A stretch of DNA of 64,000 bases from Tenodera sinensis. Its lineage: Eukaryota; Arthropoda; Insecta; Mantodea; Mantidae. Under the pieces are notes generated by a model that had not been told where the DNA came from, searched no databases, and was given only the letters and a program-made list of their open reading frames with translations. The stretch covers positions 166,926,115 to 166,990,114 of the forward strand of contig CM060964.1 of assembly GCA_030765045.1 (NCBI GenBank). The letters are read 5' to 3'. Position 1 is the stretch's first letter. Each line of letters opens with the position of its first letter. Positions 21,406-31,622 of this stretch are shown piece after piece. The translations under genes were made by a program, and so were the position numbers.

Positions 21406-23507
21406 TGAAGGCGCGTTTGACCGGGTCTGGCGTTTCCCTGATTTTTATGTATTGCTCCTGTACTATTTCCCAAATTGTTACTTCTGTTTTCCTGCATTAA
21501 ATCGGGGTTACTTCCTACCATGTTTTTGACCGTGTTAATGGCCTCGACCATTTCCGCATTTTCGGGGGAATTTCGTCCATTAGAATACCTTTCTTCCTGT
21601 CTTGGTGACCTCGGTCTAAACTCATTACCTCCGTTTGTCCAATACCCATCATTTGAATTTCTACTATGTCCAAAATAACGTCCCCGTCTACCTCGATCAA
21701 ATCTATTTGTATTCATATAATTCACCCTTATATTTCTTCCCCTTTGATTACCATTTCTATTTAGGTGACGCCCTTCCTGGTTATATCTACCTTGATTTTC
21801 CCACCGGAATGATTCCATCCTTGGTACTGGTCCTTTATATCTTTCCCTAACCTCACTTCTATTCTGATAATACTGTGCCCCTTGCCCGAAAGAATTTACA
21901 GTTTCTTTTTCTTCATATTTATTTCCAAATGCGTGTTTTGGCTTATTGACTTCTAAGGCTGATAATAATTCGATCATAGCTGCAATGCTATCGGGTCGGG
22001 CTATGATTAGGTAATGTTGAAGTGTTTCCGGAAAATGTGGAGTAACTATATTTATTAGATCTTTTTCATCTAAGGGAGGGTCCAACATCTTCGATTTTCT
22101 CGCTATTCTCATAAAATAGTTGACCATCGATTCCTCCGATCTAGGATTAAATTTTCCATTGCTTAATTCAACTCTAATATTAGCCTGCCTACTAGCTCCC
22201 CAATATCTGGTTAAAAAGATGTTTCTAAAGTTCCTGTAATCATTATTGTTACCCATAGAAAGGCCTAGCCAATTAGCAGCATTACCCTTTAGACATTTTC
22301 TTACTATCACCATCTTGTACTCCTCTGGTATACGTTTCACCGTGAAGTACTCTTGTAACCCTTCTAAAAAGGCTTTAGGATCATCTGAATCTTCATTTTC
22401 AAAAACTGGAGGTGTCATTTCATTTAAGACATGGTTAGGCCAATGTAAATTTGAATTGTCACCTATCCCTGAGCTATTTCCGAGATCAGAATGGGAATTA
22501 CTGTTACCTCTATTTTGCATCGAAATGTCAGCTGATACACCTGGTATTGCCTCGTTTCTTGCAACTTCATCACTAAGATTGTTGTGATTACCTGCATTTT
22601 CATTTAATTTCAAATTTTCTAAGGCCTCTTTTACCTGAGTAATTTCTGTTACTACCCCTTTTATTTTGTCTGTAACATCCTCCAAATTTCTAGCCTGCCT
22701 TTCACTTTCTACATTAGATCTTTCCATTCTAACTTTACACCCCTGTAGCTCTTCTCTAATTTCTTCCCTGTCTTTATCTAACCTTTGTACTACCTCTTCC
22801 CTTTGTTTGTCTAATTTATATGTTACTCTTTCCCTTTCTTTCTCTAATTTTTCACTAACTTGTTGACCTAATTTCTTTTCAGAATTCTTTACTTCTTGCC
22901 TTATTGTCTCTAATTCTCCCTTAACCTGTTCTCTATTTTCTTTTACTTCACTACTAACTTTATTAATTTCCTCCCTAACTTCTTCCCTAAAGGTTTCGAA
23001 AGCTCTCTTCTGATTTTCCAATTGCATTCCCAATTCCTGTTGTCCCTTCTCTACTTTCTGTCCTAACTCTTTACTATTTTCATCTATCTTTTGACTTAAC
23101 TCTGTTCTTAATTCTTTACTATTTTCATCTATCTTTTTACTTAACTCTGTATTCATCTTTTCCACTGTTCTTAATTCTTTACTATTTTCATCTATCTTTC
23201 GACTTAACTCTGTACTCATCTTTTTCATTATCGTTTGAAACATATTCTCTATTTCTGACATAAATGCTGGCCTTTCTGAATTACTACTAAACATTTCTGA
23301 ACTACCTCTAGGTGTTTCTCTAACGTTCTGATCTTCTAATTCTTGGCATATTCTGCTACCAATTACATTCTGATTAAATTCTTCCATCCTACTTACACTT
23401 TTCTCAATTTCCGGACTGTCAAAACCTATAAACTCGCTATCACTGTCTTCCATTTCTAAGCTATTTACATGTGTTTTTCTACTCACCAAAATTTTCAATA
23501 TTTTCAC
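21402..23507 (-). CDS. Gag of the LTR retrotransposon
   Basis: 701 codons, intact. Residues about 90-290 are strongly charged and predicted coiled coil, containing near-exact repeats of KIDENSKEL (three to four copies). Residues about 360-520 form the retrotransposon-gag capsid-like region: MTPPVFENEDSDDPKAFLEG, VRKCLKGNAANWLGL, MVNYFMRIARKSKML, PHFPETLQHYL. The C-terminus is Arg/Gly/Asn-rich (RYNQEGRHLNRNG, RGRRGRYFGH) and shows no CCHC zinc knuckle, so RNA binding may rely on the basic RG segment. The start ATG at 23507 follows about 130 bp of leader after the primer site. Stop TGA overlaps pol. Confidence 0.92.
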   Translation of the reverse strand: MKILKILVSRKTHVNSLEMEDSDSEFIGFDSPEIEKSVSRMEEFNQNVIGSRICQELEDQNVRETPRGSSEMFSSNSERPAFMSEIENMFQTIMKKMSTELSRKIDENSKELRTVEKMNTELSKKIDENSKELRTELSQKIDENSKELGQKVEKGQQELGMQLENQKRAFETFREEVREEINKVSSEVKENREQVKGELETIRQEVKNSEKKLGQQVSEKLEKERERVTYKLDKQREEVVQRLDKDREEIREELQGCKVRMERSNVESERQARNLEDVTDKIKGVVTEITQVKEALENLKLNENAGNHNNLSDEVARNEAIPGVSADISMQNRGNSNSHSDLGNSSGIGDNSNLHWPNHVLNEMTPPVFENEDSDDPKAFLEGLQEYFTVKRIPEEYKMVIVRKCLKGNAANWLGLSMGNNNDYRNFRNIFLTRYWGASRQANIRVELSNGKFNPRSEESMVNYFMRIARKSKMLDPPLDEKDLINIVTPHFPETLQHYLIIARPDSIAAMIELLSALEVNKPKHAFGNKYEEKETVNSFGQGAQYYQNRSEVRERYKGPVPRMESFRWENQGRYNQEGRHLNRNGNQRGRNIRVNYMNTNRFDRGRRGRYFGHSRNSNDGYWTNGGNEFRPRSPRQEERYSNGRNSPENAEMVEAINTVKNMVGSNPDLMQENRSNNLGNSTGAIHKNQGNARPGQTRLQ

Positions 23508-23635
23508 TATTTCACTTTAACTGCACTTAAACTTGTTCACTACACGTTTCACAGATGTTGACACGCTGGGCACCTTCTTGTCTGCTGGTTCGATGCTGGC
23601 TCGGTCGTCTTGGGGGGTTGGTCCATTCTTTCGAC

Positions 23636-23653
23636 GCCCCACGTTGGGCGCCA
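23636..23653 (-). promoter_or_regulatory. Primer-binding site for tRNA-Lys(CUU)
   Basis: Minus strand TGGCGCCCAACGTGGGGC, three bases inside the 5' LTR (spacer 23654-23656). It matches the complement of the 3' end, CCA included, of the conserved animal tRNA-Lys(CUU) as I know it, and many insect Gypsy-type elements use tRNA-Lys. Confidence 0.88.
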
Positions 23654-23656
23654 ATT

Positions 23657-24438
23657 TGAAGCTGTAAAATCGTTGTGTCCTAGTTATTGGATCGCCATTT
23701 GAAGCTGAAGTCGTTGGTGACGTGACGTTGCCCTTCGATGTAGCTCGCTCCGGCTAGTTCTGCAAGAAATCTCTTTATCTCGGGTTTGCGTAAGTGTAAT
23801 GGACAACCCAAGAACAACTTTGCATATCATTTTATTGTCTATTAAATATTTTCCGGAGTTATGCCGAAAATATTTGTATCTGTAGAGGAATCGCACTCAC
23901 ATCCGCGTAGCACGACCTGCCGTACTGGTCTCTGGTTGAGTAATGACCCGACGCTTTCTCTCTTACCCACGCTAAGAAGCCGTTCGCTCCATTTGAATGT
24001 CATGACGTCATCCAAGAAAGCCTCGTATCCAAAATGCTATTTCCTTTTCCCGCAATTTAGAAATGTCCCTTTCTATTATAACATGTTCTTTTATGAATTT
24101 CGAATATATAATTACCTTTTTAGGATTAAACGATGTTTACTTTATATTTTATTAAATATATCGCGCGACTTTTAAGGTTGGTAGACTTGACTTTCGAACG
24201 TGTATTTAAACTATGTGGTATGACGTCATGACTCGTTAATTTCAAACCAATAATGCGTTTATACTACAAATTTAACGACTATCATTTACTCATATCTTGC
24301 TCACCTTACAACACTTCCGGCTCTATTATCTATTTATGTTATTACTTAACACTTATCGCAAATCTCATATCCGGCAATTAAATTAAAACGTGTCTTTTTC
24401 AAAAGCCCATTCGATCGGAAATCTAAATTTCGGTATCA
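23657..24438 (-). repeat. 5' LTR
   Basis: 782 bp, starts TGAAGCTGTAAAATCG on the plus strand and ends TTTCGGTATCA; adjoins the primer site. It carries the promoter of the element, though I cannot place the transcription start. Confidence 0.93.
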
Positions 24439-24442
24439 CAAG

Positions 24443-25235
24443 AATGATGCTGTCTGATATAATTGGTTTGTTTTTGTATGTACAGCATAGGTGGTAGTCA
24501 AGCAATGATGCATGGTTTCTTCAAATTTGTGATGGCAAAATGCCTCCTCATGTCACATGCATTGTAACCTTCAGTTTTGTAGGGACAATACAAGTAGCAA
24601 CCAAGTAATAGCTTATGAACCAAAATTGGGGTGAGAAAATGTCTCTTGTTGTCACGTGAACTTTATGTATTTTAACCTTCTTGTGAGCATTTTGTATGAA
24701 TGAAAATTTTACCTGAAACATACCTTCAGTTTATTTTTTTAGTTATTTTGTACAAATTTTGAACTTTTTTTTCTCCTCGAGTTACCTTTGATAGTATTGT
24801 AGTGATGCATGTGTAATTCATGTATACATAATTTGGATAATATCTGTGAAAATTATTCTGGCCAAATGAATTTATTGGCTTCCTATCTTTTAGAATAAGG
24901 GGTGGACTAAGGGAGTTCTATTTATAAAGAATTGACAACATAATGTTATACACAAACTCTCTTTATTTCCAGATATATTTGACCTAAATTTTCTTGTAAC
25001 ACAAGTATAATTTCAAGTCATAGGGTTGACCAAGATTATAGTTATACTATGAGAAACAACAATGATTACTAGAGTCCGGATTTGTATGCAAAATAAAATA
25101 CTACAAAATGCATGAAGAATTGTAAAAGTATGCACCATAAAATGCAAAAACAAATGAACAAAAGTCAAAGAACCCCTATTTGTGAATTCCTCTTCTGTTA
25201 CAGTTTTTTCACTATCACCAGACAACATTTTGTGG
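24443..25235 (+). other. Intron sequence, partly a diverged duplicate of the other LTR flank
   Basis: 24446-24500 (CTGTCTGATAT... TTTTTGTATGTACAGC... GGTAGTCAAG) resembles 18128-18179, so the LTR element landed inside a short tandem duplication. The rest is unassigned. Confidence 0.5.
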
Positions 25236-25240
25236 ATTTT

Positions 25241-26497
25241 TCAGATTGTTTTGTAACCAAGATTTTTACTTAATACCTGACTAAGCGTATCAAATGGAAT
25301 TTTGGCAAAACTGTGAGTTTCTGCAGATAGTATATTTGAAATTTCATCTATCAGAGAAAATGAGTACTCTAAAGAATTATTTTGGGCCTCCAAATATGTT
25401 ATAATTTCAGGGAATTTCAACATCTGTCTATAAACATACTGGATCTTTCCCTCAATGCCATCTTCAGAAAAACATTCCTGAGCTATAGCAATGCTAGCTG
25501 CATCTTCCACATTTAAGGAATTTATTAGTTTTCACTTCACTGAAATGTTCTGCGTAATGTGACACAGCCTGTAACTATGTACCCCACTGAGTTAAAACTG
25601 GATCAGGGGGTAAGCACGGATCTGGAAATAGTTCACAAAATTTTTTAACTCTAAGTGGCACCTTCACAAACACTTTTTAACACTGGAAACAAAGAAGTCC
25701 ACTTCTTTATATTTGTCTCTAATAATTTCATTAACACGATGTAAACTGTGAGCAATTAAAGCCAGATAAATTAATTTGGGATAAGGAACTTTCAATCCAG
25801 CTCCTGCTTTTACCATACATGGAGTACCATCACTGAGAAATAAAACTACATTGTTATACTTTCTCCACCTTGCCACAAGAAAGCTAAGGAGTCATTGCAA
25901 AATTTTGCAACCGTTCTATGATTTACCCTGTCAAGTATTTGAATGTTCAAGAGGAATGATTTGCTACCCGCTTTTATTGAACCCACTTAAGCACTAGCAA
26001 CACACTGTCCTGCAGCATCGAGCATCTCATCTATTGAAATCCAGATTTTATTATGTTCCAATGTATGCCGTATTTTAGAAATTACATTCTGAAAACACTC
26101 TGGTACATAGCTTTTTGCACAATATAGGCTAGTCCATGACCCTTTTGTTTATGTACTTTTCTAAGAAACTGAAGCTGCACATATTCAGTTTCTACAATGG
26201 TATGTTGGCACTCAATAAAGCTAAATACAGATCTTTAGAAAAATTGTCACCCGAACTTGATTGTTCACCTACTTAGCTCATAATTAATTGTTGATTTAAA
26301 GAAGACTTCTTCTTAACCTGGTCCTTATGACATGCTGTATTAAATGATGTGCTGCACAACGTAAAGCTTTTTATTTGCAGAAAAACTCTTTTCACATACC
26401 AAGCAAAACAATATCTATCTTCACTAAAAATATTACTTCCAAATTCATCCTCATATTTGTGTAACACAACCGATGGAGATGCTTTTGTGGGTGGCAT
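25241..26497 (-). pseudogene. hAT-type (CGBP1-like) transposase remnant
   Basis: The most N-terminal frame (26497-26273) starts MPPTKASPSVVLHKYEDEFG and has FSEDRYCFAWYVKRVF and CSTSFNTACHKDQ, resembling the N-terminal zinc-finger domain of CGBP1-like proteins (the CxxC part decayed). Downstream frames at 25876-25664 (NNVVLFLSDGTPCMVKAGAGL, IALIAHSLHRVNEIIRDKY) and 25510-25241 fit the middle and end of such transposases. Multiple stops separate the blocks. No terminal repeats were located. Confidence 0.65.
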
Positions 26498-27004
26498 TTC
26501 TCAAACCAAAGCACAAGCACTATTCAAATAAATAACTTCCTCAATTTTCAACTATCAACTCGCAACTGCGCTCTGAATCAACTGTTGAGCTGAGAAGTTG
26601 ATATGTGACAGAAAACGGAGAAGTACCACACCACATCAAGATGTGCCTAATACAGATTGGATTTCCTTTGACTTTATGACTCCTATGGGGATTACCTTGT
26701 TTTGTTCCTAATCTTAATTGTGCAATATTATTTCACAAGATGTGTATCTGTTACACAGGTGTAAATAAACACACTGATTACCTGGTGTTGATTGTAAGTC
26801 ATATCATCATATGTTTACTTAGTTTGGTTTTCTCCTGGTGTTCCAAGTTTTGCTAGAACATAGATCTGTTGATAATAATGAATATGTATAATTTTCTGTC
26901 TGGTTGTATTCAGAGACTTTATTAAGTACTAGTAATATTATCATCTAAAGGGGGGAAATTATAATTTAGTGCCATATTCAAGAGTAAAACATGAAATTTT
27001 TCAT

Positions 27005-27424
27005 TTAAAACTTAAAATTTATATTTTGATGACAGTAATTTTGTAAACTTTTGGTTAAGTATAAACTTATAGAGTTCAGATATTTGGGAGCCAATTTATT
27101 AAAGTCCAGGCATGAGATTTCCTGTTTGCTTATGTGAAAGTCATTTTTTGTAAGATTACATTGCATGGTTAAGTCATGCTCCAGTCCCACATGTGCAGCC
27201 AGCTTTGCTGATGCATACTGACAAATTATTGGGCAAGCTACTTCATAGATGAGTTTCATGTATTTAAACCCCAAATTTTCACCAAGCAGGGCCCCATCAC
27301 TTTGATCTTTGAAGGTGTGTTTCAAGATGAAACTTATGTCGCCAGAAATCCCCACCAAGGTAATAGCAACAGCTGTCTTGCTCTGACCATTATTTCCTCT
27401 TTCGCTCAGTGTGATGTAGATCAA
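27005..27424 (-). CDS. Unrecognised 139-codon open frame
   Basis: I do not recognise this protein. It reads SKTAVAITLVGISGDISFIL early, VACPIICQYASAKLAAHVG in the middle and an N/Y/L-rich end. It could be a fragment of the neighbouring hAT-like element or of another transposon. There are no splice-site or start features that support a host gene. Confidence 0.25.
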   Translation of the reverse strand: MIYITLSERGNNGQSKTAVAITLVGISGDISFILKHTFKDQSDGALLGENLGFKYMKLIYEVACPIICQYASAKLAAHVGLEHDLTMQCNLTKNDFHISKQEISCLDFNKLAPKYLNSISLYLTKSLQNYCHQNINFKF

Positions 27425-28040
27425 TAACTTTATTTATGTAAATTAAACTGTCTTGAAACTAGAATTACATGTTGACTTATGGGATAGATCTTTCACCAAG
27501 TTTCCAGCCACCATTAGGAAATAGTACCTCTTTTACATCTCCTGGTTGGTAGGTTGCCCATTTTTGAAGATGCCCAGCATCCATTTTACATGACATCTGG
27601 TAGAGACGCAAAGTAACATTCGTAATTGAACGTCACATCTGGCGGAGATGCCAAAAGCATATGACCAAAAAAAAAAATTCCTGTTCTACTTTGATTTTAA
27701 AATAACAAAATAAAATGTATCTCCTGTTTTCTGCAATATAATATTTATATGTATGTTATCTGTTTAACATCTATGTCTTACTTAGTCCAATAATGTGTTT
27801 ACCAATACGTGGATAAAGTATACAGATTTGAGGTGCTTTTGTAGTAAAGGCACAACATTTCTTCACCGGTCTACCCCATCTGTAGATGACAATGGAGTAG
27901 AAGATATATTTAATTGCAGAGACTAGCTTTTCCTATGTTTATACTGTTATGTATTTGTGCTATAATAATTTTTATACAACAATGTGATTATTATTACTGT
28001 ATTCACTTGTTCGTTTGGGAAGTGGTCAAAACTCATCACA
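27425..28040 (+). other. Intron sequence, nothing recognised
   Basis: Stop-dense; two related phrases, CATCTGGTAGAGACG and CATCTGGCGGAGATG (about 27595-27655), suggest a decayed local duplication. Confidence 0.45.
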
Positions 28041-28151
28041 TTCTTTCATTTTCTTTGTCACATTAGGTAGTGTAAAATTCTTTCATTTTCTTTGTCACAT
28101 TAGGTAGTGTAAAATTCTTTCATTTTCTTTGTCACATTAGGTAGTGTAAAA
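28041..28151 (+). repeat. Three exact 37-bp tandem units
   Basis: Units 28041-28077, 28078-28114 and 28115-28151 are identical, starting TTCTTTCATTTTCTTTGTC. There are no spacers. It is a young minisatellite. Confidence 0.95.
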
Positions 28152-29634
28152 CTGTTTAAGATAACTCAATGGCAACTAACTTGTTAATGTACAGTGTATT
28201 CTTTTGCAATATAGTGTGTTTAAAATAAATTGATATAAATGAATTAAGATGTAAAGTTGTTTTTGAGTAACAAAAATCTTGTGTTGCATTCACATGACTT
28301 TCTCTACTCACTCTTCTACAGTGTATTCTTAAGAAAAGCTTTATTGTAGCTACTTCTTGTTTGTCTTGTTCAGTTTATATTTATGCATTTTGTTTTGTGG
28401 TACAGTAGGTAGAGTAATAGATTTTAAAGAGTGTATCACTATGTAATGGATTTGAAATTATATGCTCATTGCATGACCATGAGAGAAAAAAGATGAATAA
28501 TAACTTTCCAATTGACAACAGCATAAGTACCTGAAAATTCAAACTGATAACAAGGGAAATCTCAGAAACAGTTAACTCTGCAAAATATTTTATTTGACAT
28601 AAATTCTGTGCTTTAAAGAGATCTACAATTTTTGTGTTGTTTATGTTGTTTACCTATTATGGTATATCAGTTATGCAAAAGTCATTCTGAATGAAGAGGA
28701 CGTTGGAGCTATTGCCAAAAATCCAAGATATTCATTTCATTTGCAACAAAAATATCTTGAGCATGGTATTTTAATCAAAGTTATTGGAGCCATTTTTGAA
28801 GAAATTATATGTTTTTGCAAAACATTTCCATGTTATGGGTAGGTGGTTTAAGGTGAGGGGATTTTCTTGAAAATGTTTGTTGTGCATCTTTTGAAGATGC
28901 TGAACTTAAACACCAAGTTTGTATTCAACTTCTGTTTCATTTTTGAGTTATGCTGTTCACCCGCACAAATGAACCTTTCATAAATTTTTTGTTTTGTTTT
29001 GTTTTCAGGGAGTCTCAAAATATGTATTTAGGATGAAATCTAGATATCAGATTTGTTTTTGGAATACAATACTTTCTCTATTTACTATAGGTAAGAAGTG
29101 GAGAAAGTAAGAATGTTATCCTATAGATTTATAAACAATGACTTAGAATATTGTTTCCTTGGATCCTTCATATGTACCTCTTTCATCCTATAATCATCAC
29201 CATTGTGTAAAGGCTGCACCTTGATTTATAGACAAGTGATTCGGAACTTAGGCATTTCAGTGCATAATCGTCACATTAATATTCCAGGTTTTCACTAGTG
29301 AGAAATGTTGAAAAATATTGTGTGCAATTGCAGCCTGTTAGGTTCACTGAAGAGAGTACAGAGTATGCAGCATATTTTAATATATTCCTCACTGTCGATG
29401 CCATCAGTTTGCTGACTGCCACGATGGTGGCTAATGAATTTGATTGGTTTGGATACCTAAAGCATGGGAATTAGTGGACATAACTAAGTAATAAGCAAAC
29501 AAGACAGCAAGGCATGTGAACCATTTGGTTAGCATGCACCAAGTCAATAACCATCTTATTCTTCAATTGTGTACGGCTGCCTGTTTGTTTCTATAATTAT
29601 TCTAATGAGTGATAATTTTGTGGAACAGCAGTAT
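28152..29634 (+). other. Intron sequence, no recognised gene
   Basis: Contains at 28281-28318 an inverted copy of a phrase also present at 40383-40415 (GTGTTGCATTCACATGACTT). A GTGCATAATCGTCACATTA phrase at 29261-29279 may be the start of the pogo-type element whose fragment follows. Confidence 0.5.
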
Positions 29635-29757
29635 GTGGAAATACAGAACTTATACAGCACTTTTTAAACTAAGAGTGTTTGCATTTGCGAAACAGAATGG
29701 TAATGAAGCTGCAGAAAAGGAGTTACCAAAATTATGGATTTGTTCAACAGTCCGATA
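29635..29757 (+). pseudogene. Fragment of a pogo/Tc5-like transposase helix-turn-helix
   Basis: Reads WKYRTYTALFKLRVFAFAKQ, NGNEAAEKELPKLWI and STVR, matching the first helix-turn-helix of pogo/Tigger-type transposases (R-x-YT-x-x-FKL...GNxAAxR). The surrounding sequence has TGCATAAT-x-GTCACA phrases at 29261 and 30054 and GCAACCATTATGCGATG at 30107-30123, which could be remnants of its terminal repeats. The remainder of the transposase is missing. Confidence 0.5.
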
Positions 29758-30159
29758 ATATTGACTCCAGTCAAGTATCAAGTCAACAGTATCATAAGTT
29801 TTAAAAAATAAATGAATCTTAATTCAGTAAATCCAAAGTCATACTTTTGCTTCTTTCTTTAACTTTTTTTGTATTTACTGGTGTAGGTGTTTGCATTGTG
29901 TCACTTTTTGTTTCCTCTCCTTCCCCACTCATTTCTTTTCAGCTATGAACAGCATAACATGGCTATAATTCAATATGTTCAGACTTGCTCTTACTCCCAT
30001 TACCGTGCACTAGTTGCTAAAAGTTAACATGACTGGTCTTAAATAATTTATTCGGTGCATAATAGTCACACCACGTATTTTTACTTTATAAAGAAAGCAT
30101 AAAAAGTGCAACCATTATGCGATGAAATATGATATGTATATATAATATGCACGTGTGTG

Positions 30160-30665
30160 TTTGGAGGAGTTACAAACCCACTTCTGGTGCTGTACGGATG
30201 TGAGATCTGGAGAACAGTGGCAAATTCCACCTTCATCAGACTCCAGACATTGCAGAACCGGCCATTACGTGCTCATATCCTACATGAACACTCCAGCATC
30301 CCGTACATTATCAACGTGACAAGAATGCACGCTCAATCAATGTACAACAAACTTCAGACCCATCCCAATCCACTGGTAAACTCTTTGGGAAGATATGACC
30401 AGAGACAGCCATGCCAACTACCATCCTTCAGACTACTGGGGGACATCTTAGGTTCACTTGGATAGCCTGGAGATGGGAAAAGCAACGAAAACCTGTATCC
30501 AAAACAGAGAAACCCAGGCAGCTCACCTCTCAGTGCGTGACGGCCAGCCTGAACCTTGAGGGAGGATCAGCGCTGATTGGCTGAAAGCGGTCAGTCAGTG
30601 GGCGATCACAATCATCTGCGGACCAATCCCCCCAAGCAACCATACCAAACAGGATAAAAACTCCA
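30160..30665 (+). mobile_element. LINE 3' fragment (end of RT protein and UTR)
   Basis: LLVLYGCEIWRTVANSTFIRL, QTLQNRPLRAHI, SIPYIINVTRMHAQSMYNKL and HPNPLVNSLG match the C-terminus of jockey/RTE-type LINEs (usually LTYGCxxWGxxxxxxxxKLQxxQNKxLR). It ends in a GC-richer 3' region. The same GGAGGAGTTACAAAC phrase occurs at its start (30162) and in the following tandem units (30819, 31251). Confidence 0.75.
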
Positions 30666-31286
30666 GTCACCACACATTCCCAGTTCACTCTTCCCTAGTA
30701 GATCCTACACTCATCTACATGTCATAGGTAAAGTCGTGTAATGGCTAGGTACTGTGGAAATAACACCCGAGCGGGGAGGCAAGCCCCATTTGACTTGAAC
30801 CTCCTCTGGGCCTCTCTGGAGGAGTTACAAACATTTTGTTAACTGTTAACTTGTCACCACACATTCCCAGTTCACTCTTCCCTAGTAGATCCTACACTCA
30901 TCTACATGTCACAGGGTCGGTCTGGGTGGCTCAGTTGGTTAGACGCTGGCCTACTGTTCCCAAGGTCGCGGGTTCAAATCCGGCCCAGGCCGATGGTTTT
31001 TAAGTGTGCTTAAAAACGACAGCTCCATGCCAGTAGATTTACTGACATGTAAAAGAACTCCTGCGGGACAAAATTCCGGCACACCGGCGACGCTGATGTG
31101 ATCCTGGCAATTGACAGCGTCGTTAAACAACAAAATAATTAATTATTATTACATGTCACAGGTAAAGCCATGTAATGGCTAGGTACTGTGGAAATAACAC
31201 CCGAGCGGGGAGGCAAGCCCCATTTGACTTGAACCTCCTCTGGGCCTTTCTGGAGGAGTTACAAACATTTTGTTAACTGTTGCTGC
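30666..31286 (+). repeat. 187-bp tandem duplication, second unit split by a SINE
   Basis: Unit 1 is 30666-30852, starting GTCACCACACATTCCCAGTT. Unit 2 starts at 30853 and continues after the SINE from 31151. The units differ at only a few bases (ATGTCATAGG/ATGTCACAGG, GTCGTG/GCCATG). It is probably repeated LINE 3' UTR. Confidence 0.85.
30916..31150 (+). mobile_element. tRNA-derived SINE, family 1, full-length
   Basis: Perfect 12-bp duplication ACATGTCACAGG at 30904-30915 and 31151-31162. The head has an A box (TGGCTCAGTTGGTTAGA), B box GGTTCAAATC at 30971-30980, and GGTCTGGG pairing with CCCAGGCC like an acceptor stem. The body contains TTTTTAAGTGTGCTTAAAAA; the tail is AATTATTATT. Other copies are at 41099 and 58637. 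Confidence 0.92.
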
Positions 31287-31622
31287 TGCATATTATCACT
31301 TGACCCATTCCCTCATAATGGTTACAGTCTCAGAATTTAAAATTGCATCTCATACTCGCTTGTGGTTTGTTGCAAAAGTATCAGAGTATTTCGTTTTCAT
31401 AAATGTCTGTCCCTTATATTTTCCACAGAAGCATTCCTACAGTTAACACCCGGTCACCTCAAACATAGGGTCTGGAGGGAACGATGATGGCATTAATATC
31501 GATGGGTACAACAGTGAAGATGGGTGATAACAACAAGTACATTAAATGTTCAGTGTATTTCTGTTTGGCATTTTAGTCCTCCACAGACTATAGTACTATA
31601 ACACAGTCTTGTTTATTTCCAG
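31287..31622 (+). other. Intron end before exon 2
   Basis: No repeat recognised; ends with CTTGTTTATTTCCAG, the exon 2 acceptor. Confidence 0.6.

Larger units (their letters stand above)
18180..24438 (-). mobile_element. Gypsy-type LTR retrotransposon, young, internally deleted
   Basis: Two 782-bp LTRs (18180-18961, 23657-24438) start TGAAGC and end GTATCA. They are flanked by CAAG at 18176-18179 and 24439-24442, a 4-bp duplication. I saw only one difference between the LTRs (CGGG versus CCGG near 18377/23854), so the insertion is recent. The element runs on the minus strand: primer site, gag, then pol in the -1 frame. Pol joins the start of RT directly to late integrase, so the element should not be autonomous. 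It sits antisense to PKNOX in intron 1. Confidence 0.93.

Noticed and set aside
19747..23507. Endogenous retrovirus with env
   Set aside because: No env frame between pol and the 3' LTR; layout is that of a Gypsy-type retrotransposon.
28041..28151. Three 37-bp repeats as a CRISPR array
   Set aside because: Units abut without spacers, and the window is eukaryotic intron; it is a minisatellite.
30916..31000. tRNA gene
   Set aside because: A/B boxes and an acceptor-like stem are present, but the unit continues into a SINE body, recurs at 41099 and 58637, and is flanked by target duplications.
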